Positions 1 to 6,884 of a stretch of 13,502 bases of DNA are shown here, one piece after another. The translations under genes and the position numbers were made by a program. Each line of letters starts with the position of its first letter. Position 1 is the first letter of the stretch. The notes under the pieces were generated by a model. It was not told the DNA's origin, searched no databases, and saw only the letters and a list, made by a program, of their open reading frames with translations. Where the stretch lies: contig JALWYT010000238.1 in the NCBI GenBank assembly GCA_026992705.1, positions 1,990 through 15,491 on the forward strand, given 5' to 3'. This DNA is from Thiotrichaceae bacterium. GTDB lineage: Bacteria; Pseudomonadota; Gammaproteobacteria; Thiotrichales; Thiotrichaceae.

Positions 1-226
1 CTTCATCCGCCCGCCCAATTAAAGTTTGGCTACTGCGAGTCGGCAAGCGAGGAATTTTACTGAATAGAGCGAGGCAAAGGGCATCCAGCAAGGTCGATTT
101 ACCCGAACCTGTTGCCCCTGTAATGGCAATTAAGCCGTTTTGTAAAAAGCTAGGTAGGGTGAAATCTATACAGAATTCACCGTCCAAACTAGCAAGATTC
201 GCCCCGCGTATGGCAAGTATCTTCAT
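1..226 (-). CDS. sbcC: SbcC exonuclease subunit, N-terminal part (cut by window edge)
   Basis: The minus-strand frame starting at ATG 226-224 gives 75 residues before the window ends. It opens MKILAIRGANLASLDGEF and carries a Walker A motif GATGSGKS at residues 37-44, followed by TLLDALCLALFSKIPRLP. This is the characteristic start of SbcC, the Rad50-like SMC ATPase that with SbcD cleaves DNA hairpins and double-strand ends in the cytoplasm. Only the first half of the ATPase head is visible; the coiled coil and second head lie outside. It starts 6 nt after the stop of the cyclic-nucleotide-binding gene, so the two are probably co-transcribed, although a functional tie between them is not evident. 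SbcD is not in view. Confidence 0.9.
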   Translation of the reverse strand, partial: MKILAIRGANLASLDGEFCIDFTLPSFLQNGLIAITGATGSGKSTLLDALCLALFSKIPRLPTRSSQTLIGRADE

Positions 227-232
227 ATTCGG

Positions 233-724
233 CTATCGCATTCCCATACCCGTTACTTGAGTATGTAATGAAGAAATATCTTGGCTGGTGCTGCGGACTA
301 ATTCATCAAGACTCAATACCACAAACTCCAATAAATGCACCGCAATAATCGGATGCTGATACGTCAATCGACGGTACATTTTGCGAGAAATACTGAGCAA
401 TTTAACCCCATCTCGCCCCGCCCGTAAGCGGATAGTACGCGGCTTGCGATCAAAAAAGGACATCTCGCCGACTAAACCGCCCGCATCAATATGCCCCACA
501 TCAATCTCCCGTCCAGCTTCTTCCTTAAATAGACGAACTCTGCCATCAATGACTAAATAAAATTGATCACCAACCTCCCCAAAGTCAGCAAACACCTCAC
601 GGCTAGCGACTTCAATAAAATCCGTAAAATCAATAAACGTCTCCACCTCACGATGCGTTAAGGATTCAACAAAATCTTTACAAGTGGTCTTTAATTTTTC
701 AGCTAATTCAGTGTGATCTACCAT
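233..724 (-). CDS. stand-alone cyclic nucleotide-binding (CRP/CNB-fold) domain protein
   Basis: A 163-residue protein with one cyclic nucleotide-binding domain. The beta-roll is seen at about residues 40-80 (EVFADFGEVGDQFYLVIDGRVRLF), and the phosphate-binding cassette at about 83-101 (GLVGEMSFFDRKPRTIRL) with the usual Gly-Glu and Arg-Thr. The C-terminal part is helical and has no helix-turn-helix, so it is not a complete CRP/FNR transcription factor and more likely a sensor or adaptor protein. No signal peptide is present. AGAGAGA lies just upstream of the ATG, supporting this start. Whether it binds cAMP, c-di-GMP or nothing cannot be told. It sits directly upstream of sbcC. Confidence 0.85.
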   Translation of the reverse strand: MVDHTELAEKLKTTCKDFVESLTHREVETFIDFTDFIEVASREVFADFGEVGDQFYLVIDGRVRLFKEEAGREIDVGHIDAGGLVGEMSFFDRKPRTIRLRAGRDGVKLLSISRKMYRRLTYQHPIIAVHLLEFVVLSLDELVRSTSQDISSLHTQVTGMGMR

Positions 725-757
725 AATTATTCTCTCTTATTCTTGAATTGACTTATT

Positions 758-786
758 ATTATACGACTGATAGCTTGAATTGTCGC
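758..786 (-). promoter_or_regulatory. sigma70-type promoter for the CNB-domain gene and sbcC
   Basis: On the minus strand there is GCGACA (786-781) as -35, 17 nt of spacer, and a perfect TATAAT (763-758) as -10. It lies about 34 nt upstream of the ATG at 724. The -35 matches the consensus only at GACA. No operator is obvious between it and the gene. Confidence 0.55.
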
Positions 787-888
787 AGGGAATTGGGAAT
801 GCTTTTTAGATATACACAATTAACACAGATTTGCCTTATATTGTATGTATTATAAACCAATAATTTGCAGTACATTTATTCCAAACAC

Positions 889-913
889 AAAAAAGGGAAG
901 CTATTCGCTTCCC
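889..913 (-). terminator. rho-independent terminator of the repeat-protein gene
   Basis: GGGAAGC (895-901) and GCTTCCC (907-913) form a perfect 7-bp stem with a 5-nt loop. On the minus strand it is followed by six T (complement of A889-894). It lies 33 nt beyond the stop of the gene at 946-1617 and closes that two-gene unit. Confidence 0.85.
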
Positions 914-945
914 TGATTTGAGATAATACTTACTTAATAGTGCAT

Positions 946-1617
946 TTAGTGATTATTGCCTACGTGAGAAAAACCACGAAAATCACCGAAACCTGTACTG
1001 ATTGGTAAATTTGTTGTATCAATGCCTTGAGTCTCAAAAACATCTAACATTTCTTCTTCAGAAGCAAAACCCGTTCCAATAGGCAAGTTAGCAATATCTA
1101 ATGATTCTCTCAAGGCAAGTATTTCTGCAGGTGGCTGACCATGTGTACCAAGCTCTCCATTATGATCAAAACCGTTATCATCATGACCAAATCGACCCGC
1201 TGACAATGGTGCTCCTCCAAAATCTGTGCCGACACCCGTTGGTAAATTTGTTGTATCAATGCCTTGAGCTTCGAAAAAAGCTAACATTTCTTCTTCAGAA
1301 GCAAAACCTGTTCCAATAGGCAAACTGGTAGTATCAACACCTAATGAATCTAGGAAAGCAAGTACTTCTACGGGTGGTTCATTATGCGTACCAAATGTTC
1401 CGCGATGATCATAGTTACTATCATTATGACCCAATCCACCTGCTGATAGTTGTGCACTAAAGCGAGAAAAAGCTCCCTTTGTTGATTGCATTTCTGTAGT
1501 AGAAAGGCTTTCTGTCTTGTCAACTGATGAAGAAAAGACCTGATCCAAGTCATTTGCCATTGCTGTACCAGTACTAAGACCGAGTGCTAAAAGTGTTGTA
1601 ATTACTGATTTTTTCAT
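946..1617 (-). CDS. exported protein of two ~78-residue His/Asp/Gly-rich tandem repeats, unknown function
   Basis: The 223-residue protein has a clear Sec signal peptide (residues 1-21, cleavage after AMA). A short Ser/Thr-rich stretch follows with LSTTEMQSTKGA (38-49), which resembles a double-glycine leader but sits after the Sec signal. Residues about 57-136 and 138-213 are two copies of one unit. Each begins LSAG..GH, then D/N-x-D/N and DH.G..GTH..PP, followed by an amphipathic stretch with GTGFASEEEML and a QGIDTTNLP segment. The mature protein is acidic and has no cysteine. The His/Asp/Asn clusters could bind metal, but this is inference; they are not a canonical EF-hand or RTX motif. 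AGAGGAA precedes the ATG. It lies 35 nt downstream of the beta-barrel gene, so the two are probably one transcript. I do not recognise the family. Confidence 0.8.
   Translation of the reverse strand: MKKSVITTLLALGLSTGTAMANDLDQVFSSSVDKTESLSTTEMQSTKGAFSRFSAQLSAGGLGHNDSNYDHRGTFGTHNEPPVEVLAFLDSLGVDTTSLPIGTGFASEEEMLAFFEAQGIDTTNLPTGVGTDFGGAPLSAGRFGHDDNGFDHNGELGTHGQPPAEILALRESLDIANLPIGTGFASEEEMLDVFETQGIDTTNLPISTGFGDFRGFSHVGNNH
1002..1446 (-). repeat. two-copy tandem repeat within the exported repeat protein gene
   Basis: The repeat is visible in the DNA. Bases 1002-1089 closely match 1239-1326 (offset 237 nt), and 1115-1204 match 1358-1446 less closely (offset 243 nt). The 6-nt difference is a two-codon indel, so the frame is kept. 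The block encoding GTGFASEEEML and QGIDTTNLP is nearly identical at the nucleotide level, whereas the His/Asp block has drifted more. This suggests a fairly recent duplication or local gene conversion. Confidence 0.85.
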
Positions 1618-1652
1618 GTTTTTTTCCTCTATTAAGGTTGTTAAATTAAAAA

Positions 1653-2543
1653 TTAATACTGTCCCATTCGGTGATTCCAGTTCAAACTTATTTGAACATC
1701 ACCTTCACCAGATACCTGAGGTCTTACTTTAAAACTCAGTGTATCCCGTTTTCCTAATGCATATCCCAAACCTAGATTTAACGCCGTTTGAGTTTGATTA
1801 ATACCTTCTGTTATGTTATCTCGTGTTGCTGCTTGTCGTAACCACCAACGAAGTCCAGTTGTTAATGTCACCTTATCATTAACAGCAAAACCAACAGATG
1901 GAGTTAAGCTGATCACATTACCTGGTTTGTAATTAGTATTACTGACCTCCCTTGTTGTATTTACTTGTATCGCACCAGTCAGTGAAAGCACAACTGGATC
2001 ATAGGTTTGGTAAGCTGTTGCTCCAATGACCCACGATTTTCCTGAAACAGTTGAACCGTCAGACTGACGTTCAGCCAGTTGTAATTCTGCAAAGCCTAGC
2101 AAAGCTGCTTTATCTACATTGTTTCTAAATTTATGATTCACTCCAAGCCATGCGTCTGAAAATTGTGATGTAGAATTGCTTGTTGCAAGACCTGTCACAT
2201 TAAGTGATCGACTATTTACTGATAAGCTTGATGCTCTTGCATACAACTCATCTTTTGCTGTTATTCCGTAACCTAAACCGATTGTTGTTACTAAGGCATC
2301 AGTATTTGTTACATTTTCTCCAATAATTGTCGGTATTGTTACAAAAGTTGATTCTCCAGTTTGTACTAACAAAGGGTTGCTTGCATCAATCCCTTTTCGT
2401 TCACTATTTGCATAAGTCAGAGATGAACGTAATCGCCATTTCCCTTTATCACTTAACAAATTTTCTACCGTTAATGGTAAGTCAGCAGATACTGACGAAG
2501 AAAATACTAATAACATTAACGAGGCATATAATTTCATGTTCAT
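1653..2543 (-). CDS. outer-membrane beta-barrel protein, unknown function
   Basis: The protein has 296 residues, with a signal peptide at 1-20 (cleaved around VSA/DLP). The rest alternates in the way typical of a transmembrane beta-barrel, with many Thr/Ser/Asn residues and strands such as LVTTIGLGYGITAKDELYARASSL, VSLTPSVGFAVNDKVTLTTGLRWW (about 213-235) and LNLGLGYALGKRDTLSFKV. It ends with an aromatic residue (..HRMGQY), as outer-membrane barrels usually do. There are no plug or TonB-box features. It is the first gene of the pair with the repeat protein and might export, anchor or receive it, but that is inference. There is a hairpin in its leader. ATG 2543 has AGAGATT just upstream; ATG 2537 (residue 3) is an alternative. 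Confidence 0.75.
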   Translation of the reverse strand: MNMKLYASLMLLVFSSSVSADLPLTVENLLSDKGKWRLRSSLTYANSERKGIDASNPLLVQTGESTFVTIPTIIGENVTNTDALVTTIGLGYGITAKDELYARASSLSVNSRSLNVTGLATSNSTSQFSDAWLGVNHKFRNNVDKAALLGFAELQLAERQSDGSTVSGKSWVIGATAYQTYDPVVLSLTGAIQVNTTREVSNTNYKPGNVISLTPSVGFAVNDKVTLTTGLRWWLRQAATRDNITEGINQTQTALNLGLGYALGKRDTLSFKVRPQVSGEGDVQISLNWNHRMGQY

Positions 2544-2564
2544 TGTTTAATCTCTAATATTGGT

Positions 2565-2589
2565 GATAGTTTCGTCTTTGAAAACTATC
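2565..2589 (-). promoter_or_regulatory. leader hairpin / possible operator upstream of the barrel gene
   Basis: GATAGTTT (2565-2572) and AAACTATC (2582-2589) form a perfect 8-bp inverted repeat with a 9-nt loop, 21 nt before the ATG at 2543. There is no U-run, so it is not a terminator. It could be an operator dyad or an mRNA leader stem just 5' of the ribosome-binding region. No matching riboswitch was recognised. Confidence 0.45.
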
Positions 2590-2688
2590 CGTTGACAAAG
2601 ACCTCATCAACATTAGCATTTTCTTATGAAAAATAACATTTGCTACTATCTTCGCTTCATATTTAAAATGGTTGACACTTTATTTAAT

Positions 2689-2721
2689 AAAAAAGCCTAT
2701 AATATTTCTATTACAGGCTTT
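2689..2721 (-). terminator. rho-independent terminator of the CueO-like oxidase gene
   Basis: Arms 2692-2704 and 2709-2721 pair at 12 of 13 positions around a TTTC loop, with AAAGCCT/AGGCTTT at the base. On the minus strand the stem runs into six T (complement of A2689-2694). It begins 35 nt past the stop at 2756 and separates this gene from the beta-barrel/repeat-protein unit. Confidence 0.8.
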
Positions 2722-2755
2722 CACTTATATATTAATCATTTAGAGAATGAATGAT

Positions 2756-4348
2756 CTAAGAATTAACCACCAAAAATTGCCCCATCATACCCTGATCTTC
2801 ATGTTCTAATATATGACAGTGGTACATATATGGTACTGTATCATCAGCATAATCTGCAAAATTCATAATGATTCTAACGGTCTCACGTGGGTTGATAATA
2901 ACCGTATCTTTCCAACCTTGTTCATTAATAGCGGGTGTACGCCCATTACGGCTTAATACTTGAAATTGCACATCATGCACATGGAAGTTGTGTGTCATCA
3001 TCATTGGATTGCGGATTTCCCAAATCTCTGTTGCTCCTAGTTTAACTACCTCATCAATACGATTCATATCCATTGCTTTGCCATTGATACCAAATACCAT
3101 ACGACTCATCGTTAGTGTAAAGTGACGTGTTTTTACTGCATCTGCTATGGCTAATTTAGGTATATTATTAAGCAGTGCAGGTATTTTATGTGATGCAACT
3201 GTCGCAGCAATCGGCTTTATTTCGATAATATCTAGCGTGCTATTGTCCTGCATTGCCATATTTCCACCGCCAAACATACGGCGACGCGATGCTCCACGTT
3301 GTCCCATGCCAGCAGAGGCATCAGGATAACTTTGTAACTTGCAAGTATTGCCATCTTGAAAATTAACTAGCATTTCTGCCCGTTCTCCAGGGGATAAGCG
3401 TAAACGCTGAAGGCGAACAGGCTTTTCAAGGAAGCCGCCATCAGAGGCAATTTGATAAAAACTACGATTGTCATCAAAACCAAAATTATAAAAACGAGCA
3501 TTGGAGGCATTTAAAATACGGAAACGAATTAACCGCCGCTCAACATTTACATAAGGGTTAATCGTCCCATTAACAAGAATGGTGTCTCCTTTTATTCCCA
3601 TCATGCGATCATGTATTGAATTAATGTATTGGAAACTACCATCGGTATTAAATTTTCTGTCTTGTACGATTAATGGAATATCATCGACACCATAATTTGA
3701 TGGTAAGTCTAATCGTGAGCTAATTTCATCATCAATAATAAATAAACCTGCATGACCTCGATAAACTTGCTCACCGGTTTTGTGCATAGAATGCGAGTGA
3801 TAGAAAAGTGTTGCTGCTTCTTGATTGATTTCAAACTCAGGCTGCCATGTTGCACCACTTTCAATATTTTGATGGGGGCCACCATCAGCCGTTGGAGGAA
3901 TGTGCATACCATGCCAGTGTACTGTGCTTGATTCGCCAAGCTCATTAGTGATATTGAATTGCACAATATCGCCCCGGTTTGCTCGTAAGGTAGAGCCCAT
4001 ATAAGGATTGTTAATACCAATAGTATCGGTCAATATACCATCAAAAAATTCTGTTTTGCCTTTTTGCAGTGTTAGGTTGAAAACCCGCTTACCGTTGATT
4101 AATTGTCCTATATCTTGTTTAGGGATATTTAATGGCTTAGGCAATGCTTGTAAATTACCATCTTTTTGTTCTATTTCAGATGGTGGTGACATTGGCTGAT
4201 GATTTTCTTCGCTTTTCGTTGATTGGTGAAAGCGATCTCTCATGTATCTATTTGACCAAGGATTAGCTAAAGTAGAATTGCCAATTGTTATTGCAGATAA
4301 ACCAGCAATAGATAGGGCTTGAACGGCACGTCGACGTGATATATTCAT
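2756..4348 (-). CDS. CueO-like periplasmic multicopper oxidase (Tat-exported)
   Basis: This 530-residue three-cupredoxin-domain oxidase has all four copper-site motifs: HWHG (144-147), YHSHSMHKTG (183-192), HNFHVH (453-458) and HCHILEHEDQGMM (510-522). These supply the trinuclear type-2/3 cluster and the type-1 site (Cys511, His516, axial Met521). The last motif and the HWHG...DGGPH context are those of CueO, which oxidises Cu(I) to Cu(II) in the periplasm using O2. CueO is 516 residues. The N-terminus has a twin-arginine signal (ISRRRAVQAL) followed by a hydrophobic stretch ending near TLA. The long Met-rich insert of E. coli CueO is reduced to a short Met/Arg/Gly patch (348-367), so Cu(I) handling may differ. 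AGGA lies 9 nt before the ATG. A spore-coat or laccase-like role is less likely given copA/copB nearby. Confidence 0.92.
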   Translation of the reverse strand: MNISRRRAVQALSIAGLSAITIGNSTLANPWSNRYMRDRFHQSTKSEENHQPMSPPSEIEQKDGNLQALPKPLNIPKQDIGQLINGKRVFNLTLQKGKTEFFDGILTDTIGINNPYMGSTLRANRGDIVQFNITNELGESSTVHWHGMHIPPTADGGPHQNIESGATWQPEFEINQEAATLFYHSHSMHKTGEQVYRGHAGLFIIDDEISSRLDLPSNYGVDDIPLIVQDRKFNTDGSFQYINSIHDRMMGIKGDTILVNGTINPYVNVERRLIRFRILNASNARFYNFGFDDNRSFYQIASDGGFLEKPVRLQRLRLSPGERAEMLVNFQDGNTCKLQSYPDASAGMGQRGASRRRMFGGGNMAMQDNSTLDIIEIKPIAATVASHKIPALLNNIPKLAIADAVKTRHFTLTMSRMVFGINGKAMDMNRIDEVVKLGATEIWEIRNPMMMTHNFHVHDVQFQVLSRNGRTPAINEQGWKDTVIINPRETVRIIMNFADYADDTVPYMYHCHILEHEDQGMMGQFLVVNS

Positions 4349-4441
4349 TTTTATTTTCCTGTAGTTTATAATTTTAATATTTTGAAAAGAAAGCCTTGTA
4401 TCCTTGTCTTTTGGGGGAGTACAAAGATAAACTTAACTTTC

Positions 4442-4466
4442 TATTGATAAGTTATACTTATCAATA
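4442..4466 (-). promoter_or_regulatory. long perfect palindrome, likely operator of the CueO-like gene
   Basis: Arms TATTGATAAGT (4442-4452) and ACTTATCAATA (4456-4466) are perfectly complementary across a TAT centre. The palindrome lies 94 nt upstream of the oxidase ATG, inside the 189-nt gap after the barrel gene at 4538-5443. It is AT-rich with no following U-run, so an operator for a dimeric regulator fits better than a terminator. It is not an FNR box (TTGAT-N4-ATCAA), because the half-sites are too far apart, and it does not look like a CueR or CsoR site. A TATAAC at the right spacing overlaps it on the minus strand as a possible -10. The cognate regulator is unknown. Confidence 0.6.
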
Positions 4467-4537
4467 TAATAACGTCGAGTGACTTTTTCATTAGTTGACA
4501 GCCTTTTAAAATTTTTTAAAACAACCATAAGCTGTTA

Positions 4538-5443
4538 CTAGAAATTCCAATTAAGGTAGCTTGCCACTTGATAGAAGTTAAAAGGAAGATCTAATAATGA
4601 CGATTGATAATGCCCTGTTCCAGCGGTGATTTGCAAATCTAAATTTTTTTTCAAGTTTCTTGCTAGGCTTAGTTGGACTAAAGAATAATGATCTTTTCTT
4701 GAAGCTGTCGTATATTTATTTTGTTGCCATTGAGCTCCTAAAATACCGCTATATTTACCAATTGACCACTGTCGATATTCAACTTTAATATTCAAACTAT
4801 CATAATCTCGCTGGTTATTATTTGCATTATGTTTACCATAATGTGTGCTTAAAGCAATATAAGGGTCAGTTAGTTTATGAGGAAAATAAAAAGTTAATGA
4901 GCTTATCAAACGCTGTATTTTATAAGAATCTACATCTGCTTGATTATGATTCTCGTTTGAATAAAATAATGATATATCAACACCATGATTTTTATCACCA
5001 AGATAGCCAATAGTATTTTCCAAACTCATTCCATCATAGCTATTCAATGCAATAGGCTGATTGCGATAGTGGCGCACTTGAATATTAGAACGCATTAACC
5101 AATAAGAGTTTAATGCAGTTAACTTACTTGCTGATAGTTTTAAACGACTAATATCACCCGTGTTATCTAAACTTTTATTATAATTTGCAAAAGCTTGTAT
5201 AGAATACCCACCCGTATAATCAATATTATCTTTTAGAATAGATATACTTAAATCAAACCCTGAACGCTTAACACTACCACTATTATTAAGATTAACGTCA
5301 ACGTCTTGCTGGACTTCTAAATTATCCGTTTGTGTCATACCAACAGATATATGTGAACTAATATCTGCAATACTTATGAATGGATACAAAAAAAAGCCAA
5401 CAAATAGAGTCAGACTTCTTAGTTGAGAAAAATATAGCTTCAT
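4538..5443 (-). CDS. putative outer-membrane beta-barrel protein, last gene of the ECF operon
   Basis: The protein has 301 residues with a hydrophobic signal peptide (about 1-27, ending near SIA/D). The remainder alternates polar and aromatic residues in the manner of transmembrane beta-strands (for example LRSLTLF is signal, and GILGAQWQQNKYTTA, YSLVQLSLARNL and LQITAGTGHYQSS are strands). It ends with NWNF, a typical outer-membrane C-terminal aromatic. It is rich in Asn, Tyr and Ser and has no cysteine. It starts 16 nt after the stop of the DUF3106 gene, so it belongs to the sigma-factor operon and may be one of its effectors. No family is recognised, and it is not similar by eye to CopB or to the barrel protein at 1653-2543. 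Confidence 0.7.
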   Translation of the reverse strand: MKLYFSQLRSLTLFVGFFLYPFISIADISSHISVGMTQTDNLEVQQDVDVNLNNSGSVKRSGFDLSISILKDNIDYTGGYSIQAFANYNKSLDNTGDISRLKLSASKLTALNSYWLMRSNIQVRHYRNQPIALNSYDGMSLENTIGYLGDKNHGVDISLFYSNENHNQADVDSYKIQRLISSLTFYFPHKLTDPYIALSTHYGKHNANNNQRDYDSLNIKVEYRQWSIGKYSGILGAQWQQNKYTTASRKDHYSLVQLSLARNLKKNLDLQITAGTGHYQSSLLDLPFNFYQVASYLNWNF

Positions 5444-5459
5444 TATTTAATAGCTGATA

Positions 5460-6149
5460 TTAATGATCATGCCCAAATGAGGATTCTATACAAGCTGCCC
5501 TCCCAATACCATCATTATCCTGATATTCAAATGAAGATTCAATATGGATTTGTTGAGTTATATTTTCTATATGTCTAGGCTCTAAGTTTTCAATGCTATG
5601 GATATATCCTTCCTGAATCATTGAGTTAGAACTCTCCACAGCATGTGTTTCACTTGATATATGTTTATGTTCACTATCCGCCGTAGATGCCTTATGCTTT
5701 TGCTTATATTTTTGAACTGCATACCCACCCCGTGATTGAAAATGTTTAAATTTTTTTATCATTTCTTGTCGCTGTTTAAATGTTTTTTTTGCAAATTTTG
5801 AGTATGTTTTTAATAAATGTTGACGTTCATGCTGAGATAAGCTTTGAAACCGTTCATAACTTTTTTGCATGTTAATACGTTGTGATTGTGACATTGCCTG
5901 CCAACGCTGAAAGCGTTGCCATAACTTCTTCTGATGTTCACTATCTGTGCTCAACCATTGCTGACCACGGTTAATGAGGTTATTTTTTTGTTTTATTGAT
6001 AGTTTATTCCAATCATTTTTATACTCACCCAATAAGGTTTGCATTTTAGGAGAAAGTTCATTCCATGAATTATCAGCCGCTCCAACAACAATAAAAGAAG
6101 CAAATAAAAAGACAATAAGTACAAGGAAAAGCCTCATTTTATATTGCAC
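5460..6149 (-). CDS. exported DUF3106 family protein
   Basis: This 229-residue protein has a signal peptide (about 1-24, VVGA/AD). A DUF3106-type helical region at about 29-140 contains repeated W..L/W..M segments (WNELSPKM, WNKLS, WQRFQRWQAMS, RFQSLSQHERQHLL) and is strongly basic. The tail (about 160-229) is Ser/His/Glu-rich, low in complexity, and carries IESSF twice and a single Cys. In proteobacteria DUF3106 genes commonly follow an ECF sigma factor and a DUF3619 gene, as here; the function is not established. The GTG at 6149 is taken as start: GGAGG lies 7 nt upstream and its G is shared with the preceding TAG stop, implying translational coupling. ATG at residue 5 is the alternative. 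Confidence 0.85.
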   Translation of the reverse strand: MQYKMRLFLVLIVFLFASFIVVGAADNSWNELSPKMQTLLGEYKNDWNKLSIKQKNNLINRGQQWLSTDSEHQKKLWQRFQRWQAMSQSQRINMQKSYERFQSLSQHERQHLLKTYSKFAKKTFKQRQEMIKKFKHFQSRGGYAVQKYKQKHKASTADSEHKHISSETHAVESSNSMIQEGYIHSIENLEPRHIENITQQIHIESSFEYQDNDGIGRAACIESSFGHDH

Positions 6150-6427
6150 TATGAGTCCTCCTGTATGATATTTGTACTATTGTCATTATCAGATTGTAGT
6201 GGCTGCTTATCATTTCTAACTTCAGTATCTGATTTAACAAATAATAGGAAAGCTTCAAATTCATCATCTTTAAAGCTCTCCAATATGGGCAGTTTTTCGA
6301 GAAAACCTCTGGGCAGAGTCGCTGGCGGAGTATCGCTTGCGAGTACCAAAGTAATTAGCCCAAGCAGCAGCCAAGGTAATTTTATTGTAATTCTGGGTAA
6401 GTGTATTTTGCTTAGATAACCAAACAT
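6149..6427 (-). CDS. small membrane/exported protein overlapping the anti-sigma gene
   Basis: The protein has 92 residues. A basic N-terminus (SKIHLPRITIK) is followed by a hydrophobic helix (about 18-30, LPWLLLGLITLVLAS), then DTPPATLPRGFLEKLPILESF and an acidic tail. This reads as a signal anchor or signal peptide. It overlaps the upstream anti-sigma gene out of frame for 158 nt, which is unusual. Its own frame continues 121 nt beyond that gene and ends one base into the DUF3106 start with a good ribosome-binding site there, so translation through this frame is likely. The proposed ATG has only GGAG about 14 nt upstream. An upstream frameshift or a later start is possible. The family is not recognised. 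Confidence 0.6.
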   Translation of the reverse strand: MFGYLSKIHLPRITIKLPWLLLGLITLVLASDTPPATLPRGFLEKLPILESFKDDEFEAFLLFVKSDTEVRNDKQPLQSDNDNSTNIIQEDS

Positions 6428-6884
6428 AAAAATCTAAATTCTCCAGCACGTCAAGCGGTACATCCGTATCTTTAACCCATGCTGGAATATCCGCTTTTGT
6501 TTGTAATACTGCTGTTGAGTTATAAACCTTTTTTTCATCCAGAAAAAGAGAAACAACAACTGCAAATGAAAAGATACTAGCTAATGCCATCATTGGCATA
6601 GGTTTTACTAAAGATGCAAAAAAAGAGCTTAAAGTATATGCACTTTTTTGTTCTATCGCTAGTTGTGTCATATCATGCAATCGTCGCTGATACTTATATG
6701 ACAACTCTTGACTATGTTGATCTAGCCGCTTGTTGAGTTTTTCAAATAAGTGGTTATCACGATACTGAGACATAGCTAAACCCGTCATTTCATCTAAACG
6801 ACGTTGATACTTATTAGCTAACTCTTCTGCTTTATTATCAAGTATTTGTTCAAACTTAGCTGAGTTTTTTGTGTTATTTGTCAT
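6270..6884 (-). CDS. DUF3619-like membrane anti-sigma factor with duplicated N-terminal motif
   Basis: The protein has 204 residues from ATG 6884, which is preferred over TTG 6887 because GGAGGAG sits 7 nt upstream of the ATG. The cytoplasmic N-terminus holds two copies of EL..KYQRRL..MT.LA..Q at 21-40 and 60-79. A transmembrane helix follows at about 96-116, then a short periplasmic part with DIPAWVKDTDVPLDVLENLDFYVWL (132-156), the usual DUF3619 ending. The family normally has about 130 residues and one N-terminal motif. The last ~47 residues here are out of family character and lie opposite the frame of the small overlapping gene. It overlaps the sigma gene by 11 nt. By position it should hold the sigma factor at the inner membrane; that role is inferred from family context. 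Confidence 0.75.
   Translation of the reverse strand: MTNNTKNSAKFEQILDNKAEELANKYQRRLDEMTGLAMSQYRDNHLFEKLNKRLDQHSQELSYKYQRRLHDMTQLAIEQKSAYTLSSFFASLVKPMPMMALASIFSFAVVVSLFLDEKKVYNSTAVLQTKADIPAWVKDTDVPLDVLENLDFYVWLSKQNTLTQNYNKITLAAAWANYFGTRKRYSASDSAQRFSRKTAHIGEL

Noticed and set aside
1101..1553. Open frames opposite to or out of frame with the repeat-protein gene (61-72 codons)
   Set aside because: They arise from the repeat structure; no ribosome-binding sites, low-complexity translation, and the main frame has a signal peptide and repeats.
946..1617. Two-copy repeats taken as a CRISPR array or RTX toxin
   Set aside because: Only two in-frame coding copies of about 240 nt, no spacers; the repeats do not match the GGxGxD nonapeptide of RTX proteins.
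2672..2703. Plus-strand TTGACA and TATAAT pair
   Set aside because: Spacer is 20 nt, it lies inside the oxidase terminator, and no plus-strand gene follows.
3709..4020. 103-codon minus-strand frame inside the CueO-like gene
   Set aside because: The oxidase frame has intact copper motifs throughout; this frame is a shifted shadow without family features.
4442..4466. FNR box reading of the long palindrome
   Set aside because: TTGAT and ATCAA halves are 11 nt apart, not 4, and the symmetry extends through the centre.
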